Origin: JAICMB01 sp035295125
GTDB taxonomy: Bacteria; Acidobacteriota; Terriglobia; Bryobacterales; Bryobacteraceae
Direction: 5' to 3'
NCBI GenBank assembly: GCA_035295125.1
Contig: DATGJP010000102.1
Location: 150,586-214,585, forward strand
Length of the DNA stretch: 64,000 bases
A program made the translations under genes and the position numbers. The notes below the pieces were generated by a model that searched no databases, had not been told where the DNA came from, and saw only the letters and a list, made by a program, of their open reading frames with translations. Below are positions 25,493 to 34,591 of this stretch, piece by piece (position 1 is the first letter of the stretch; every line of letters starts with the position of its first letter).

Positions 25493-27934
25493 ATGATGCC
25501 GGACTTCACACGCGACCTCCGCTACGCAGCCAGAATCCTGCAGAAAAGCCCAATCTTCACGGCAACCTCGATCGCCACCCTGGCGCTCTGCATCGGCGCC
25601 AACACGGCCGTCTTCAGCGTGGTGGACGCCGTTCTCTTACGCCCGCTGCCCTATCCGGAACCCGACCGTTTGTCGTCGATTACGGTCACCTTGCGTAGCC
25701 CCCGCGAAGAGTACACCCAGACCTCGCATACCGGCCGTACCTGGCAGCTTCTCAACCAGCGCGCCACGACGTTCGAGCCGGCTGCCTATTCCGGCGTGAA
25801 CGGCGTGAATCTCGGCGCATCCGGTACGGCGGAATACGTCCGGCAGCAGCGCATCACCGCGGGCTTCTTTCATGTCTTGGGCATCTCGCCGATAGCTGGT
25901 CGCGAATTCACGGCCGACGAAGACCGCCCCGGAGGCCCGGCTGTGGCCATCATGAGCACCGCGCTGTGGAAGCGGGCCTTTAACGGCGACCCTTCGATTC
26001 TCGGCCAGGCAATTAATCTGCGCGGCCGCGCTTTCACCGTCGTTGGCATCATGCCAACAGGCCTGCAGGACAACGAGCCTGCCGAACTCTGGACTCCCCT
26101 GCGTCCCACTCCCACTGGCGAAGGCGCAGGCAGCAATTACGATATCGTCGCCCGCCTCAAGCCGGGAGTAAGTCCCGCCCAGGCAAATGCCGAGCTGGCC
26201 ACCATTGGTGCAGCCGCATTCCATGAAATGCCGTATGGCAAGGATGCCACAGCCACCTGGGCCTTTGTTCCTTTGCAGCGTGTTTTAACCGAAGACATCC
26301 GGCGTCCGTTGATGGTCTTATGGGGCGCGGTGCTCGCCGTTCTCCTGATCGGATGCGTGAACATCACCGGACTGCTGCTGGCGCGTGCCGCCACGCGAAC
26401 GCGCGAAGTGGCGACGCGAATGGCCCTGGGCAGTGGACGCGCCGCCGTCATGCGGCAGCTTTTCGCCGAAAGCGTCCTCCTGGCCGGCGCAGGTGGAGTT
26501 GCCGGCATATTCCTCGGCTACGCCGGTATTGCGGGTCTGAAACTTCTGATTCCCGCCAAACTGAACGTCTGGCAGAGCATCGCGCTCGATGACCGGGTGC
26601 TCGTCGCAACCATCGCCGTGGCCCTGCTCACCAGCGTCGTCTTTGGGCTGTTCCCGGCAGTCGACGCCAGCCGTCTCGATCTGCGCTCGGCGCTCACCGA
26701 AGGCGGCACGCGCGGAGTCGCCGGGTCGCACCGCCGCCTGCCCCGGCGCATCCTGATCGTTGCCGAGGTGGCGCTGGGCCTGGTGCTGCTGGTGGCTGCG
26801 GGCGTGTTAATTCGCACCTTCTCGTACATGCGGAATCTGAATCCCGGCTTCGATGCGACGCATGTGATTACGGCGTCCGCCTCGCTTCAGGATGCCCGCT
26901 ATCAGACCCCCGAAGCCATGAATCGCCTCTATGACGAAGCGCTGTCGCGAATCCGCGAGCTTCCCGGCGTCGAATCGGCCGCGGTCGCGCTCAGCCTGCC
27001 GTATGAACGCGCGCTGAACGACGGGTTCAAGAACCTCGACGGCCCCGCCGCCAGCGCAAACTCCCACATCACTGACTTCGTCTATGTGACTCCCGACTAT
27101 TTCCGCGCACTACGGATCCCAGTGCATCGAGGGCGGGCCTTCTCGATTGCCGACGGTCCCAATACTGCCCCTGTAGCGATCGTAAACGAGGCGTTCGCGA
27201 AGAAATATTTCCCGAATCAGGAAGCTGTCGGCAGCCACCTGCAAACCGGCGGGGCCAGGCAGATCGTGGGAGTTGTGGCCGATGTGCAGCAGGTTTCAGG
27301 CTGGGGCGATTTCGGTCCGTTGGGCACGCCGCCAACACTCTACATCCCGGCTACACAAACCAGCGCCAAGTTCCTCGAAGTGGTGCACAACTGGTTTTCG
27401 CCGCAGTGGATTGTGCGGACCACCGCGCCCACCGAAGGCATCATCGCCGGCATGCAGAATGCGCTGCACACCGTCGATCCGCGCCTCCCCTTTGCAAGCT
27501 TCCGAAGCATGACCGAGGTTCGATCGCGCTCCATGGACGAACAGCGCTTCCAAGCCACGCTCCTGGGAATTCTAGCTGGACTGGCGCTGCTGCTGGCCGG
27601 AGTTGGTATTTACGGCCTGATCGCCAACTCGGTGACGGAACGCACCCGCGAATTGGGTATCCGCATGGCGCTCGGCGCCAGCCGCTCGCAGGTGATGGGC
27701 GCTGTCATTACACCGGGCATTACGCTTGCTTTGGGCGGGGTTATCGTGGGCGTTCCGCTGGCGCTAGCGTCAGCGCGAATTCTGCGCCGCCTGGTGTTCG
27801 GAGTCAAAGCGACCGATCCGACGACTTTCGTATGGGTAGGATTGGTTCTCCTGCTTGTCGCCGCTGTGGCAAGCTTCTTCCCAGCCTTGCGCCTGCTGCG
27901 GCTGAATCCTTCTCAGACCTTGCGCGACGAGTAA
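25493..27934 (+). CDS. ADOP-type FtsX/MacB permease (short form)
   Basis: 813 aa. It opens MMPDFTRDLRYAARILQKSP, then a first membrane helix (TATSIATLALCIGANTAVFS) and a MacB-type periplasmic domain. A central three-helix FtsX block (around 270-390), a fourth membrane helix, a second periplasmic domain and a C-terminal FtsX block (RTRELGIRMALGASRSQVM) follow. This duplicated layout is that of acidobacterial orphan permeases: there is no fused or adjacent ATPase. It lacks the N-terminal cytoplasmic prefix domain carried by the second copy at 39457. The substrate is unknown. Its start overlaps a peptidase remnant on the other strand, and no Shine-Dalgarno site is obvious. Confidence 0.9.
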   Translation: MMPDFTRDLRYAARILQKSPIFTATSIATLALCIGANTAVFSVVDAVLLRPLPYPEPDRLSSITVTLRSPREEYTQTSHTGRTWQLLNQRATTFEPAAYSGVNGVNLGASGTAEYVRQQRITAGFFHVLGISPIAGREFTADEDRPGGPAVAIMSTALWKRAFNGDPSILGQAINLRGRAFTVVGIMPTGLQDNEPAELWTPLRPTPTGEGAGSNYDIVARLKPGVSPAQANAELATIGAAAFHEMPYGKDATATWAFVPLQRVLTEDIRRPLMVLWGAVLAVLLIGCVNITGLLLARAATRTREVATRMALGSGRAAVMRQLFAESVLLAGAGGVAGIFLGYAGIAGLKLLIPAKLNVWQSIALDDRVLVATIAVALLTSVVFGLFPAVDASRLDLRSALTEGGTRGVAGSHRRLPRRILIVAEVALGLVLLVAAGVLIRTFSYMRNLNPGFDATHVITASASLQDARYQTPEAMNRLYDEALSRIRELPGVESAAVALSLPYERALNDGFKNLDGPAASANSHITDFVYVTPDYFRALRIPVHRGRAFSIADGPNTAPVAIVNEAFAKKYFPNQEAVGSHLQTGGARQIVGVVADVQQVSGWGDFGPLGTPPTLYIPATQTSAKFLEVVHNWFSPQWIVRTTAPTEGIIAGMQNALHTVDPRLPFASFRSMTEVRSRSMDEQRFQATLLGILAGLALLLAGVGIYGLIANSVTERTRELGIRMALGASRSQVMGAVITPGITLALGGVIVGVPLALASARILRRLVFGVKATDPTTFVWVGLVLLLVAAVASFFPALRLLRLNPSQTLRDE

Positions 27935-27944
27935 TCTGACCCCG

Positions 27945-28451
27945 CTACTTCTTCGTGAATTGCAGCGTTGCCGTGCCCTGCTGGCCTTGAGTGGAGCTCT
28001 CCTGAATCTCCAGCGTCATGCGCTTGCCGTCGTCTGAAATGGTGCGCACCCAGTGACCGTTCACCACCTCGCCGCTGGTATGCTTTGCAACCCATTCCGT
28101 GCTCATCTTGTTGCCGTCGATAGTGGTCTTACAAGTCTGCATGTACGGGCCGATCTGGTTGACCGTCTCCGAACCATCCAGGTTCATGTTGAGCGTTGTC
28201 GTCATGATGCCCAGGTAAAGCAGGGGAACAATCGCATTGCTCGGCTCTTTGAAGACCGATTCGACAGCCAACTTGTCGCCGTGTTTCTTGATCGTCTGTC
28301 GTAAGCCGTCCGGCGGCGTCACTGTCCCTGTGCTCGATGCTTTGTCGATGTTCCATTTGCCCTCAAACGACTGCTCCGGGGCGCCGCCCACGGAATCAGC
28401 TACAGCGAGGGCCGTAAAAAGTAGTAATGATATGCTTAGCCTCTGATACAC
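27945..28451 (-). CDS. Secreted hypothetical protein
   Basis: 168 aa from GTG 28451, chosen because TAGGAGA lies about 8 nt upstream and a signal peptide follows at once (LSISLLLFTALAVADSVGGA). The mature part begins FEGKWNIDKASSTG, a start common in small secreted beta-barrel-like (lipocalin or DUF-type) acidobacterial proteins, and alternates strands throughout (TTTLNMNLDGSETVNQ, HWVRTISDDGKRMTLEIQES). No catalytic motif is seen. It is convergent with the permease gene, 10 bp away, and divergent from the esterase gene. Confidence 0.65.
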   Translation of the reverse strand: MYQRLSISLLLFTALAVADSVGGAPEQSFEGKWNIDKASSTGTVTPPDGLRQTIKKHGDKLAVESVFKEPSNAIVPLLYLGIMTTTLNMNLDGSETVNQIGPYMQTCKTTIDGNKMSTEWVAKHTSGEVVNGHWVRTISDDGKRMTLEIQESSTQGQQGTATLQFTKK

Positions 28452-28532
28452 GACTGCTCTCCTATCTCTTGGACCACTGCTTGCCCGCTGCCATTTCATA
28501 AAAAATCGTCAAACAGGCATAATGAAATACTG

Positions 28533-30107
28533 ATGAAACTCCTTCCCATCGCCCTGTTTGCGTCCCTCGCCGCGGTTTGCCTCCCGGCCGCCGCGGCCAA
28601 CTGCGAAGGCTTATCGACGCTGGCTCTTGCCAACACGACAATCAGCACGGCAGCGTCAGTGGTTGCAGGCGACTTCACGCCACCCGAAGGCGGTGCGCTT
28701 AAGAGCGTGCCGGCGTTCTGCCGCGTCGCGGGCGTCATCAAGCCTGCCGCCGATTCGAATATCCAGTTTGAAGTGTGGATGCCGGCGTCCGGCTGGAACG
28801 GCAAATTCCAGGGCATCGGCAATGGAGGCTACGCCGGCTCCATCGGCTATGGCGCAATGGGCGCCGCCGTCCGGCATGGCTACGCCACCGCCTCCACCGA
28901 CACCGGCCATCACGCCGGCGGGACGGATTCAGCCTGGGCGCTCGACCACCCCGACAAGGTTACCGACTTTGGCTATCGCGCCATCCACGAAACTGCCGAC
29001 AAGGCCAAAGCCATCATAAAGGCCTACTACGGCGAGCCGGCGCGTCACTCCTATTTCAGTTCCTGCTCCAACGGCGGACGGCAGGCGCTGATGGAAGCAC
29101 AGCGCTTCCCCAATGATTATGACGGCATCATCGCCGGCGCCCCTGCCAACCACTGGACCCACCTGCTTGCCGCAGCCATCTGGGACATGCAGGCGACCAT
29201 GGTCGACCCGGCCAGCTACATTCCTGCCCCCAAGCTGCCCGCCATCGAGAATGCCGCGCTCGAAGCCTGCGACGCCCGCGATGGCGTGAAGGACGGCGTC
29301 ATCGACGATCCGTCAGCCTGCCACTTCGATCCTTCCGTCCTGCTCTGCAAAGATGCCGATTCGAACAGTTGCCTCACCGCTCCCCAGATCGAAGCGCTGA
29401 AGAAGATCTATGGCGGGCCGAAGACGTCGAAGGGCGAGCAACTCCTCGTCGGTTTTTCGCCGGGCGGCGAGACGGGGCTTGGCGGTTGGGCGGCCTGGAT
29501 CACTGGTGCCGCGCCGGGGAAAAGCCTGCAATACGCGTTCGGCAATGGTTTCTTCTCGAACATTCTCTACACCAAGCCGGACTGGGATTTCCACACCTTC
29601 AATCCGGACAAGGACCCCAAGGTCGCGGACGAGAAAGAGGCCAAGAACTTCAACGCCACCGATACCGATCTGAAAGCCTTCCGAAAGCACGGCGGCAAGC
29701 TGATCCTCTATCACGGCTGGAGTGACGCGGCCATTCCGCCCATGAACACAGTTCTCTATTACCAGGGCGTCGTCGCGAAGATGGGTGCGAAGGATTCCGC
29801 CGAGTTTGTGCGCCTTTTCATGGTGCCCGGAATGCAACATTGCGGTGGTGGCCCCGGACCGAGCGATTTCGGCGAGGGAGCGATCACCGGCGGCTCGCCC
29901 GATGACGATATCCAAGCCGCGCTCGAACAATGGGTGGAGGGTGCGAAGGCCCCCGAACGGCTCATCGCGAAGAAGCATAAGACCGGTCCAACCAGTGAGG
30001 TGGTCCGCAGCCGGCCGTTGTGTGCCTTCCCGATGGTGGCGCGCTGGAAAGGCCAGGGCAGCACCGACGACGCCGCCAACTTCGACTGCGTCAAGCCTGC
30101 GAAATAG
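28533..30107 (+). CDS. Tannase/feruloyl esterase family hydrolase
   Basis: 524 aa with a signal peptide (MKLLPIALFASLAAVCLPAAAA). The alpha/beta hydrolase core shows WNGKFQGIGNGGYAG (oxyanion region), the nucleophile Ser in FSSCSNGGRQALMEAQR, a candidate acid Asp in LILYHGWSDAAIPP and the catalytic His in MQHCGGGPGP. The Cys next to the Ser and the Cys after the His form the CS-D-HC disulfide motif of this family. Members release gallic or hydroxycinnamic acids from tannins or plant cell-wall esters in the periplasm or outside the cell. The specific substrate cannot be told, but plant-polymer breakdown fits a soil bacterium. Confidence 0.9.
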   Translation: MKLLPIALFASLAAVCLPAAAANCEGLSTLALANTTISTAASVVAGDFTPPEGGALKSVPAFCRVAGVIKPAADSNIQFEVWMPASGWNGKFQGIGNGGYAGSIGYGAMGAAVRHGYATASTDTGHHAGGTDSAWALDHPDKVTDFGYRAIHETADKAKAIIKAYYGEPARHSYFSSCSNGGRQALMEAQRFPNDYDGIIAGAPANHWTHLLAAAIWDMQATMVDPASYIPAPKLPAIENAALEACDARDGVKDGVIDDPSACHFDPSVLLCKDADSNSCLTAPQIEALKKIYGGPKTSKGEQLLVGFSPGGETGLGGWAAWITGAAPGKSLQYAFGNGFFSNILYTKPDWDFHTFNPDKDPKVADEKEAKNFNATDTDLKAFRKHGGKLILYHGWSDAAIPPMNTVLYYQGVVAKMGAKDSAEFVRLFMVPGMQHCGGGPGPSDFGEGAITGGSPDDDIQAALEQWVEGAKAPERLIAKKHKTGPTSEVVRSRPLCAFPMVARWKGQGSTDDAANFDCVKPAK

Positions 30108-30243
30108 ACGTGGAAGGGTAAAGCGGGCTTCAGCCGGCCTTTGGAGCTCACCGGGAACGCCACGGGCGAAAACGCCTGCCCCGTAAAGCGGTTTGAAAAG
30201 GTGGGGTCAGAAGCGGTGTAATACCCATTTTTTGCGAGCGGCG
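30108..30243. repeat. Intergenic hairpin repeat region
   Basis: TGGAAGGGTAAAGCGGGCTTC, with a GGCT-TC-AGCC hairpin, is followed by GGGCGAAAACGCCTGCCC. The first 35 bp resemble the stretch at about 25168-25205 (TGGAAGGGTGAAGC, then GCCTTTGGA in both). The gap separates convergent esterase and P450 genes; nothing else is visible. Confidence 0.5.
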
Positions 30244-31428
30244 TTACGCCGCAAAATCGTGCGTGCGACGACCAGTCCCCAGCCGAATCGGCAACGCAGC
30301 CGGCCCAAGCACATGGAGCGCTTTTCGCGGTTCGAGCGGCTGATCATTCGCAAATTCGATCGTCTCGAATCGCGCCATCAGATCGGAAAAAACAATCTTT
30401 GCCTCCATCCGCGACAGAGCCGCGCCGAGGCAAAAATGAATGCCGTGCCCGAACGCAACGTGCGGGTTGGGGTTGCGCGCGATATCGAAGCGCTCCGGGT
30501 CGGCAAACTGCTTCGGATCCCGATTAGCCGACCCCATCATCGGCAGCACCAGTGCGCCCGCCGGGATCTTCTGACCGTGTAATTCAACCTCACGCCGCGG
30601 CGTACGCATCGTCCACTGGAACGGCGACCGGTATCTCAGCGCTTCCTCAATCGCCGATGCCATCAACTCCGGCGCAGCACGGAGCCGGGCCATCTGGTCG
30701 GGATGTTCCAGCAAGCTGACCATCGCGTTGTTGATGAGATCGGTTGTTGTCTCCTGCCCCGCAACCACCAGGAGTTGAAAGAAGCCGAGGATCTCGGCCT
30801 GCGTGAGCCGCTCGCCGTCCACCTCTGCCTCGATCAGCCTTGTCAGCAGATCATCCTGAGGATAGGCGCGTCGCTGCGCGATCATCCTGCCGAGGTACTC
30901 GTTCATCTCCTCGCTCACCGCCATGAAATCGTGAAGGGATTGCGCGGCTTCCGGTCCGCCGGAACGGCTATAACTGATCCGCAAAATCGTATCGCTCCAG
31001 CGTTTGTAGAGCGCCCAATCGGAAACCGGAATGCCGATCATCCCGGCGATCACCTTCATGGGTAGCGGTACCGAAAACTCTGCGGCGAGGTCGATTTCGC
31101 GGCGCTCGCCGAGCCCATCCAGCAGTTCCCGCGAAAGCTCCCGAATGCGCGGCTCGAGATTCGCGATCATCCTCGGCGTGAACGCCCGTGAAATCAGGCC
31201 GCGCTGCTTCGTGTGTGCCGGCGGATCGCTAAAGACGAACCAGTTCTTAGGCGCCGGCACCGCGGAGCTGAACGTTTCCGGGTCGTTGAGCACCCATTTG
31301 ACGGCTTCGTAATCGAAAACCATCCACCCATTGAACGGCGGCGGAACGTGAAACAAGGGCGCGACGGCGCGCATTTGCTGGTAAAACGGATACGGATTGC
31401 GGCGGACTTCATCAGAAAACGGGTTCAT
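30244..31428 (-). CDS. Cytochrome P450
   Basis: 394 aa from ATG 31428; the longer open frame upstream overlaps the 3' end of a helicase gene and is not P450-like. This is a soluble bacterial-type P450. The I-helix is LLVVAGQETTTDLINN (A-G-x-E-T-T oxygen-activation motif), the K-helix ExxR is IEEALRYRSP, the meander region is NRDPKQFADPERFDI, and the haem-binding loop is FGHGIHFCLGAALSR with the Cys ligand. The start MNPFSDEVRRNPYPFYQQMR is typical of CYP107/CYP109-like enzymes. No ferredoxin or reductase gene is adjacent, so redox partners lie elsewhere. The substrate is unknown. It is 37 bp downstream of the helicase gene on the same strand. Confidence 0.93.
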   Translation of the reverse strand: MNPFSDEVRRNPYPFYQQMRAVAPLFHVPPPFNGWMVFDYEAVKWVLNDPETFSSAVPAPKNWFVFSDPPAHTKQRGLISRAFTPRMIANLEPRIRELSRELLDGLGERREIDLAAEFSVPLPMKVIAGMIGIPVSDWALYKRWSDTILRISYSRSGGPEAAQSLHDFMAVSEEMNEYLGRMIAQRRAYPQDDLLTRLIEAEVDGERLTQAEILGFFQLLVVAGQETTTDLINNAMVSLLEHPDQMARLRAAPELMASAIEEALRYRSPFQWTMRTPRREVELHGQKIPAGALVLPMMGSANRDPKQFADPERFDIARNPNPHVAFGHGIHFCLGAALSRMEAKIVFSDLMARFETIEFANDQPLEPRKALHVLGPAALPIRLGTGRRTHDFAA

Positions 31429-31465
31429 CGAGCCGTAAGACTCCCGTCGTGACAAAGCTGTGACA

Positions 31466-34400
31466 CTATTCTGCAAAGAGCGACGCCTGCCGCGCGACTG
31501 ACGGCGGAGCTTCCCACTCCACCCATCCATTCGCCACAAGGGGGAAGTACAGGCCCAGCCGCACCGGACGCGTATCCTGCTTCGTAAACAGCCGCGCGTA
31601 CGCTTCGAGTTGCGCCTGGTAGCGGAGCTTTTCGGTCGCCAGGAATGCCTCGACCGAGGTGCCCTCGTGAGTTCCCGTCTTGTAATCGATAATCCACCGG
31701 ACGCCCGCGTCATCAACGAAAGTCCGGTCAATTACAGCGCGCACGAGCTTCCCGTCGGTAACGCCCGAAAGCGTGAGCTCAGAAGCAGCTTCCGCGTGAG
31801 CCGCGAGCACCCAACGCCCACGCGAATCCGCTAGCATCCGAATCAACGCAAGCATGACGCTCTCCGAAGCCGCCTCCACTTCCGCCGGAGAAACCCCGAG
31901 GTTCAACAAAGCACCCCGAAATCCAGTTTTTCGAACCCGTTCCGCCGTCCAAGCGCCAGAACCCTCCCGGGCAATACGCTGCAGAAACGAGTGCACAACC
32001 GTCCCGACATGCCGAGCCGTATCGCTAACCCAATCAAATGTGACGTCCGGAGCCGGGGCGGTCTCGACATCCGAATGAACCCACCGAACCGCCCGAGGGG
32101 GCGCGGGCAATTCCCACGCCACCGGCAACCGCCGAACCATGTGATGCAGGCTGTCAGCCTGCGGCGGATTTGCAATCCGCCCCCCCGCTGATCGAAACAA
32201 ACCTTCCAACATCGGCCACAAAATCCCCAAAAACGACCCCGACGCGGCACTAACCGACCCATCCCGCTCGCTCACCCGCCCACACCCCAACAAATGCAAA
32301 GCCCCCCGAGCCCGAGTCACCGCGACATAAAACAGCCGGACCCCCTCGTAACGAGCCTTTTCCTTGTCGATGTGGCCCAGGTACCTATGAATCTCATCCT
32401 TAGCCCCACTCTCCGGAATCGGAGCAAACAAAACCTGGTCCTCGCCCGGCTCATGCCAAACCATCAGCGGGCTTTCCTCCACCTTCGGTGGACTCCCGAT
32501 CCCCGGCACCACGACAGTATCGAACTCCAGCCCCTTAGCCTTATGGATCGTCATGATCTGAACCGCGCCATCCGCGCTAGTGTCGGGCTGAGCAAATAGC
32601 TCCGCCACCTGCGCCCGGAACAACTCAAAATCGGCGATCTCCCCGCCCCGATCCAGCCCCTCGAGCACGTCGAAATAAGCGTTTGCGTTCTCTAAATCCG
32701 TGACATCGGTGACGCAAGCCGGACCACCCAATCGAAGCCACGTCCGCTCCACCCACTGCCGCAGCGTCCACCGCCCCCGCTCGCCCAAAGCGCTCTCCAA
32801 AACCGGCCAAACTCTTGCCAGGCGTCCCTCTGCGCGCAACAGCGACGGAATCGTAGCCGACCGGTCCCCGCCAGCAATCGCATGCAACTCCTCCAGCGAA
32901 AGTCCGCACCAGGGCGCCCGCAACACGGCGAGCCAAGATATCCGATCCCCCACGTGTAGCAAAGCGAACGTGAGCGCCATCAGGTCCTGCACCAGGGCAC
33001 GCTGTCCCAATTCGTCGATCTCGATTGCCTGGTAAGGAATGCCGGCGCGTTTCAGCTCGGCGATGATCGCCGGCAAATGCGACCGCGCACGCACCAGGAC
33101 GGCAACCGAACCGCCCGCCGGCGCATCCGAAACCAACCCCCGAACGCACGCCGCTTCCTCGTCCTTTCCCGCCTCTCCAAGGAACGCGTGCAAGCTGACC
33201 GTACCCGCGCGCTCGACGTGCGCCGCCTCCGCCGCACTATACGAAACCGCCCCCTTCGCCATGTCTTCCCGCGCCGGAAACGCCGTCGCAAAAGTACTAT
33301 TCACCCACTCGATAATCCCGGCGCCCGACCGGAAATTCACGCTGAGCGTCAAAGGCTCCGGCTGAATCCGCCCGATCCCGTATTGCCACGCCTTTAAAAA
33401 CAGCCCAACCTCCGCCTGCCGGAACCGATAGATCGACTGCATCGGGTCGCCCACCAGGAACAGAGTGCGACCATCTCCCGGCTCCCAGGTCTGCGTCAGC
33501 TTCTCGAGCAGTTCAAACTGCGTGTACGACGTATCCTGAAATTCGTCCACCAGGACGTGCCGCAGCCGATACCCGAGCGCCAACCCCAGGTCCGTCGGTC
33601 CCGTCGCGTCCCCGAGCGCCCGCAACGACGCCAGGGTCAGCTCCGTGAAATCGGTGCACGACCGCTCGCGAAAGACATACCGCAGATTCCCCACCGCAAT
33701 CGGCAGAACCTCGACAATGGCCTGCAGCGCCCGCCACTGCGTCTCCGGGAAGTGCACCGGCGGTAAATCGCGAGCCTCATGCAGGCGCTTCCGAAATTCA
33801 TCGTTCCCCTCCAGGCTGCGGGCCAACGCATTCTTCTTGCGCCATTTGCCATCCTGCGTGAGCAACTCGTTCGCGAACTCCCGCCAATCGTCCGGTTCCG
33901 CGCGAAGCCCCGCCTCTCGCGCCGAAGCCCGCAATCCCGCGATCTCCTCCTCCACAATGGTCGCGAGGCAGCGTTCCACCTGGTCGCGCATCGCCCCCAC
34001 GTGCCGCAGCCATTGATCGCGCTTCTCGAGCATTCCCGCAACCAACGACTGCACGCGCTCGAAGTTGTTGTCGAGATGCAGAAGCAGGCTCGCAATCGCG
34101 TCGGGATTGTCCTCGCCAACCAGCGTCATCCGTGCCGCTTCGGCATACAGGGCACTCGCGTTTTCGATGATCTCCGGCATTGCGCCGAGACCCGAAACCC
34201 ACGGCATCTGCCGCGCAATCGACGCGCACAGAGAATCGATAGTCTGTATGCGAATGCGAGCGGGATTCTCGATCAATTGCCACGCTGCCGCACTGTCCAC
34301 ATCGAGAACCGCACGCGCCAGGTCGTAAGTGATCGCTTTGTGCGCTTGCTCAGGCCGCGGTCCCCGAGCCAACCGCAGCGCCTCCACCACCCGCGACCGC

Positions 34401-34591
34401 ATCTCGGCCGCCGCCTTCCTCGTAAACGTGATCGCCAGGATCGACTCCGGCGCTTCGACCAACGACAGCAGCCGCAAATAGCGTTGAATGAGCAGTTCCG
34501 TCTTGCCCGAACCCGCCGGCGCGCGGACGATGAATGACGTCGCGGAATCGAGCGCCCGCGCGCGTGCTTCGCTATCCGTCATCGCGTTCAT
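31466..34591 (-). CDS. UvrD/AddA-like helicase-nuclease (RecB family)
   Basis: 1041 aa from ATG 34591 (ATG 34582 is possible). SF1A helicase motifs: Walker A APAGSGKTELL (about 24-34), ITFTRKAAAEMRSRV (Ia), HVLVDEFQDTSYTQFELL (Walker B/II), LFLVGDPMQSIYRFRQAEV (III), VNFRSGAGIIEWVN (IV), IMTIHKAKGLEFDTVVVPG (V) and LFYVAVTRARGALHLLG (VI). The C-terminus has a PD-(D/E)xK nuclease core (AVIDRTFVDD, IIDYKTGTHEG). With the upstream nuclease gene it forms an AddAB/RecBCD-like pair for processing DNA double-strand ends. A REP-like repeat (32141-32181) is translated at about residues 804-818, between helicase and nuclease domains. The start overlaps the upstream stop by about 20 bp. Confidence 0.9.
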   Translation of the reverse strand: MNAMTDSEARARALDSATSFIVRAPAGSGKTELLIQRYLRLLSLVEAPESILAITFTRKAAAEMRSRVVEALRLARGPRPEQAHKAITYDLARAVLDVDSAAAWQLIENPARIRIQTIDSLCASIARQMPWVSGLGAMPEIIENASALYAEAARMTLVGEDNPDAIASLLLHLDNNFERVQSLVAGMLEKRDQWLRHVGAMRDQVERCLATIVEEEIAGLRASAREAGLRAEPDDWREFANELLTQDGKWRKKNALARSLEGNDEFRKRLHEARDLPPVHFPETQWRALQAIVEVLPIAVGNLRYVFRERSCTDFTELTLASLRALGDATGPTDLGLALGYRLRHVLVDEFQDTSYTQFELLEKLTQTWEPGDGRTLFLVGDPMQSIYRFRQAEVGLFLKAWQYGIGRIQPEPLTLSVNFRSGAGIIEWVNSTFATAFPAREDMAKGAVSYSAAEAAHVERAGTVSLHAFLGEAGKDEEAACVRGLVSDAPAGGSVAVLVRARSHLPAIIAELKRAGIPYQAIEIDELGQRALVQDLMALTFALLHVGDRISWLAVLRAPWCGLSLEELHAIAGGDRSATIPSLLRAEGRLARVWPVLESALGERGRWTLRQWVERTWLRLGGPACVTDVTDLENANAYFDVLEGLDRGGEIADFELFRAQVAELFAQPDTSADGAVQIMTIHKAKGLEFDTVVVPGIGSPPKVEESPLMVWHEPGEDQVLFAPIPESGAKDEIHRYLGHIDKEKARYEGVRLFYVAVTRARGALHLLGCGRVSERDGSVSAASGSFLGILWPMLEGLFRSAGGRIANPPQADSLHHMVRRLPVAWELPAPPRAVRWVHSDVETAPAPDVTFDWVSDTARHVGTVVHSFLQRIAREGSGAWTAERVRKTGFRGALLNLGVSPAEVEAASESVMLALIRMLADSRGRWVLAAHAEAASELTLSGVTDGKLVRAVIDRTFVDDAGVRWIIDYKTGTHEGTSVEAFLATEKLRYQAQLEAYARLFTKQDTRPVRLGLYFPLVANGWVEWEAPPSVARQASLFAE
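32141..32181. repeat. REP-like palindromic repeat inside the helicase gene
   Basis: It begins GTGATGCAGGCTGTCAGCCT, identical over its first 20 bp to the intergenic copy at 39249, followed by GGCGGATTTGCAATCCGCC. Read on the minus strand it encodes GGRIANPPQADSLHH in frame. Confidence 0.8.

Noticed and set aside
31429..31731. N-terminal extension of the P450
   Set aside because: It is a shadow of the 3' end of the helicase gene; P450 homology begins at MNPFSDEVRRNPYPF.
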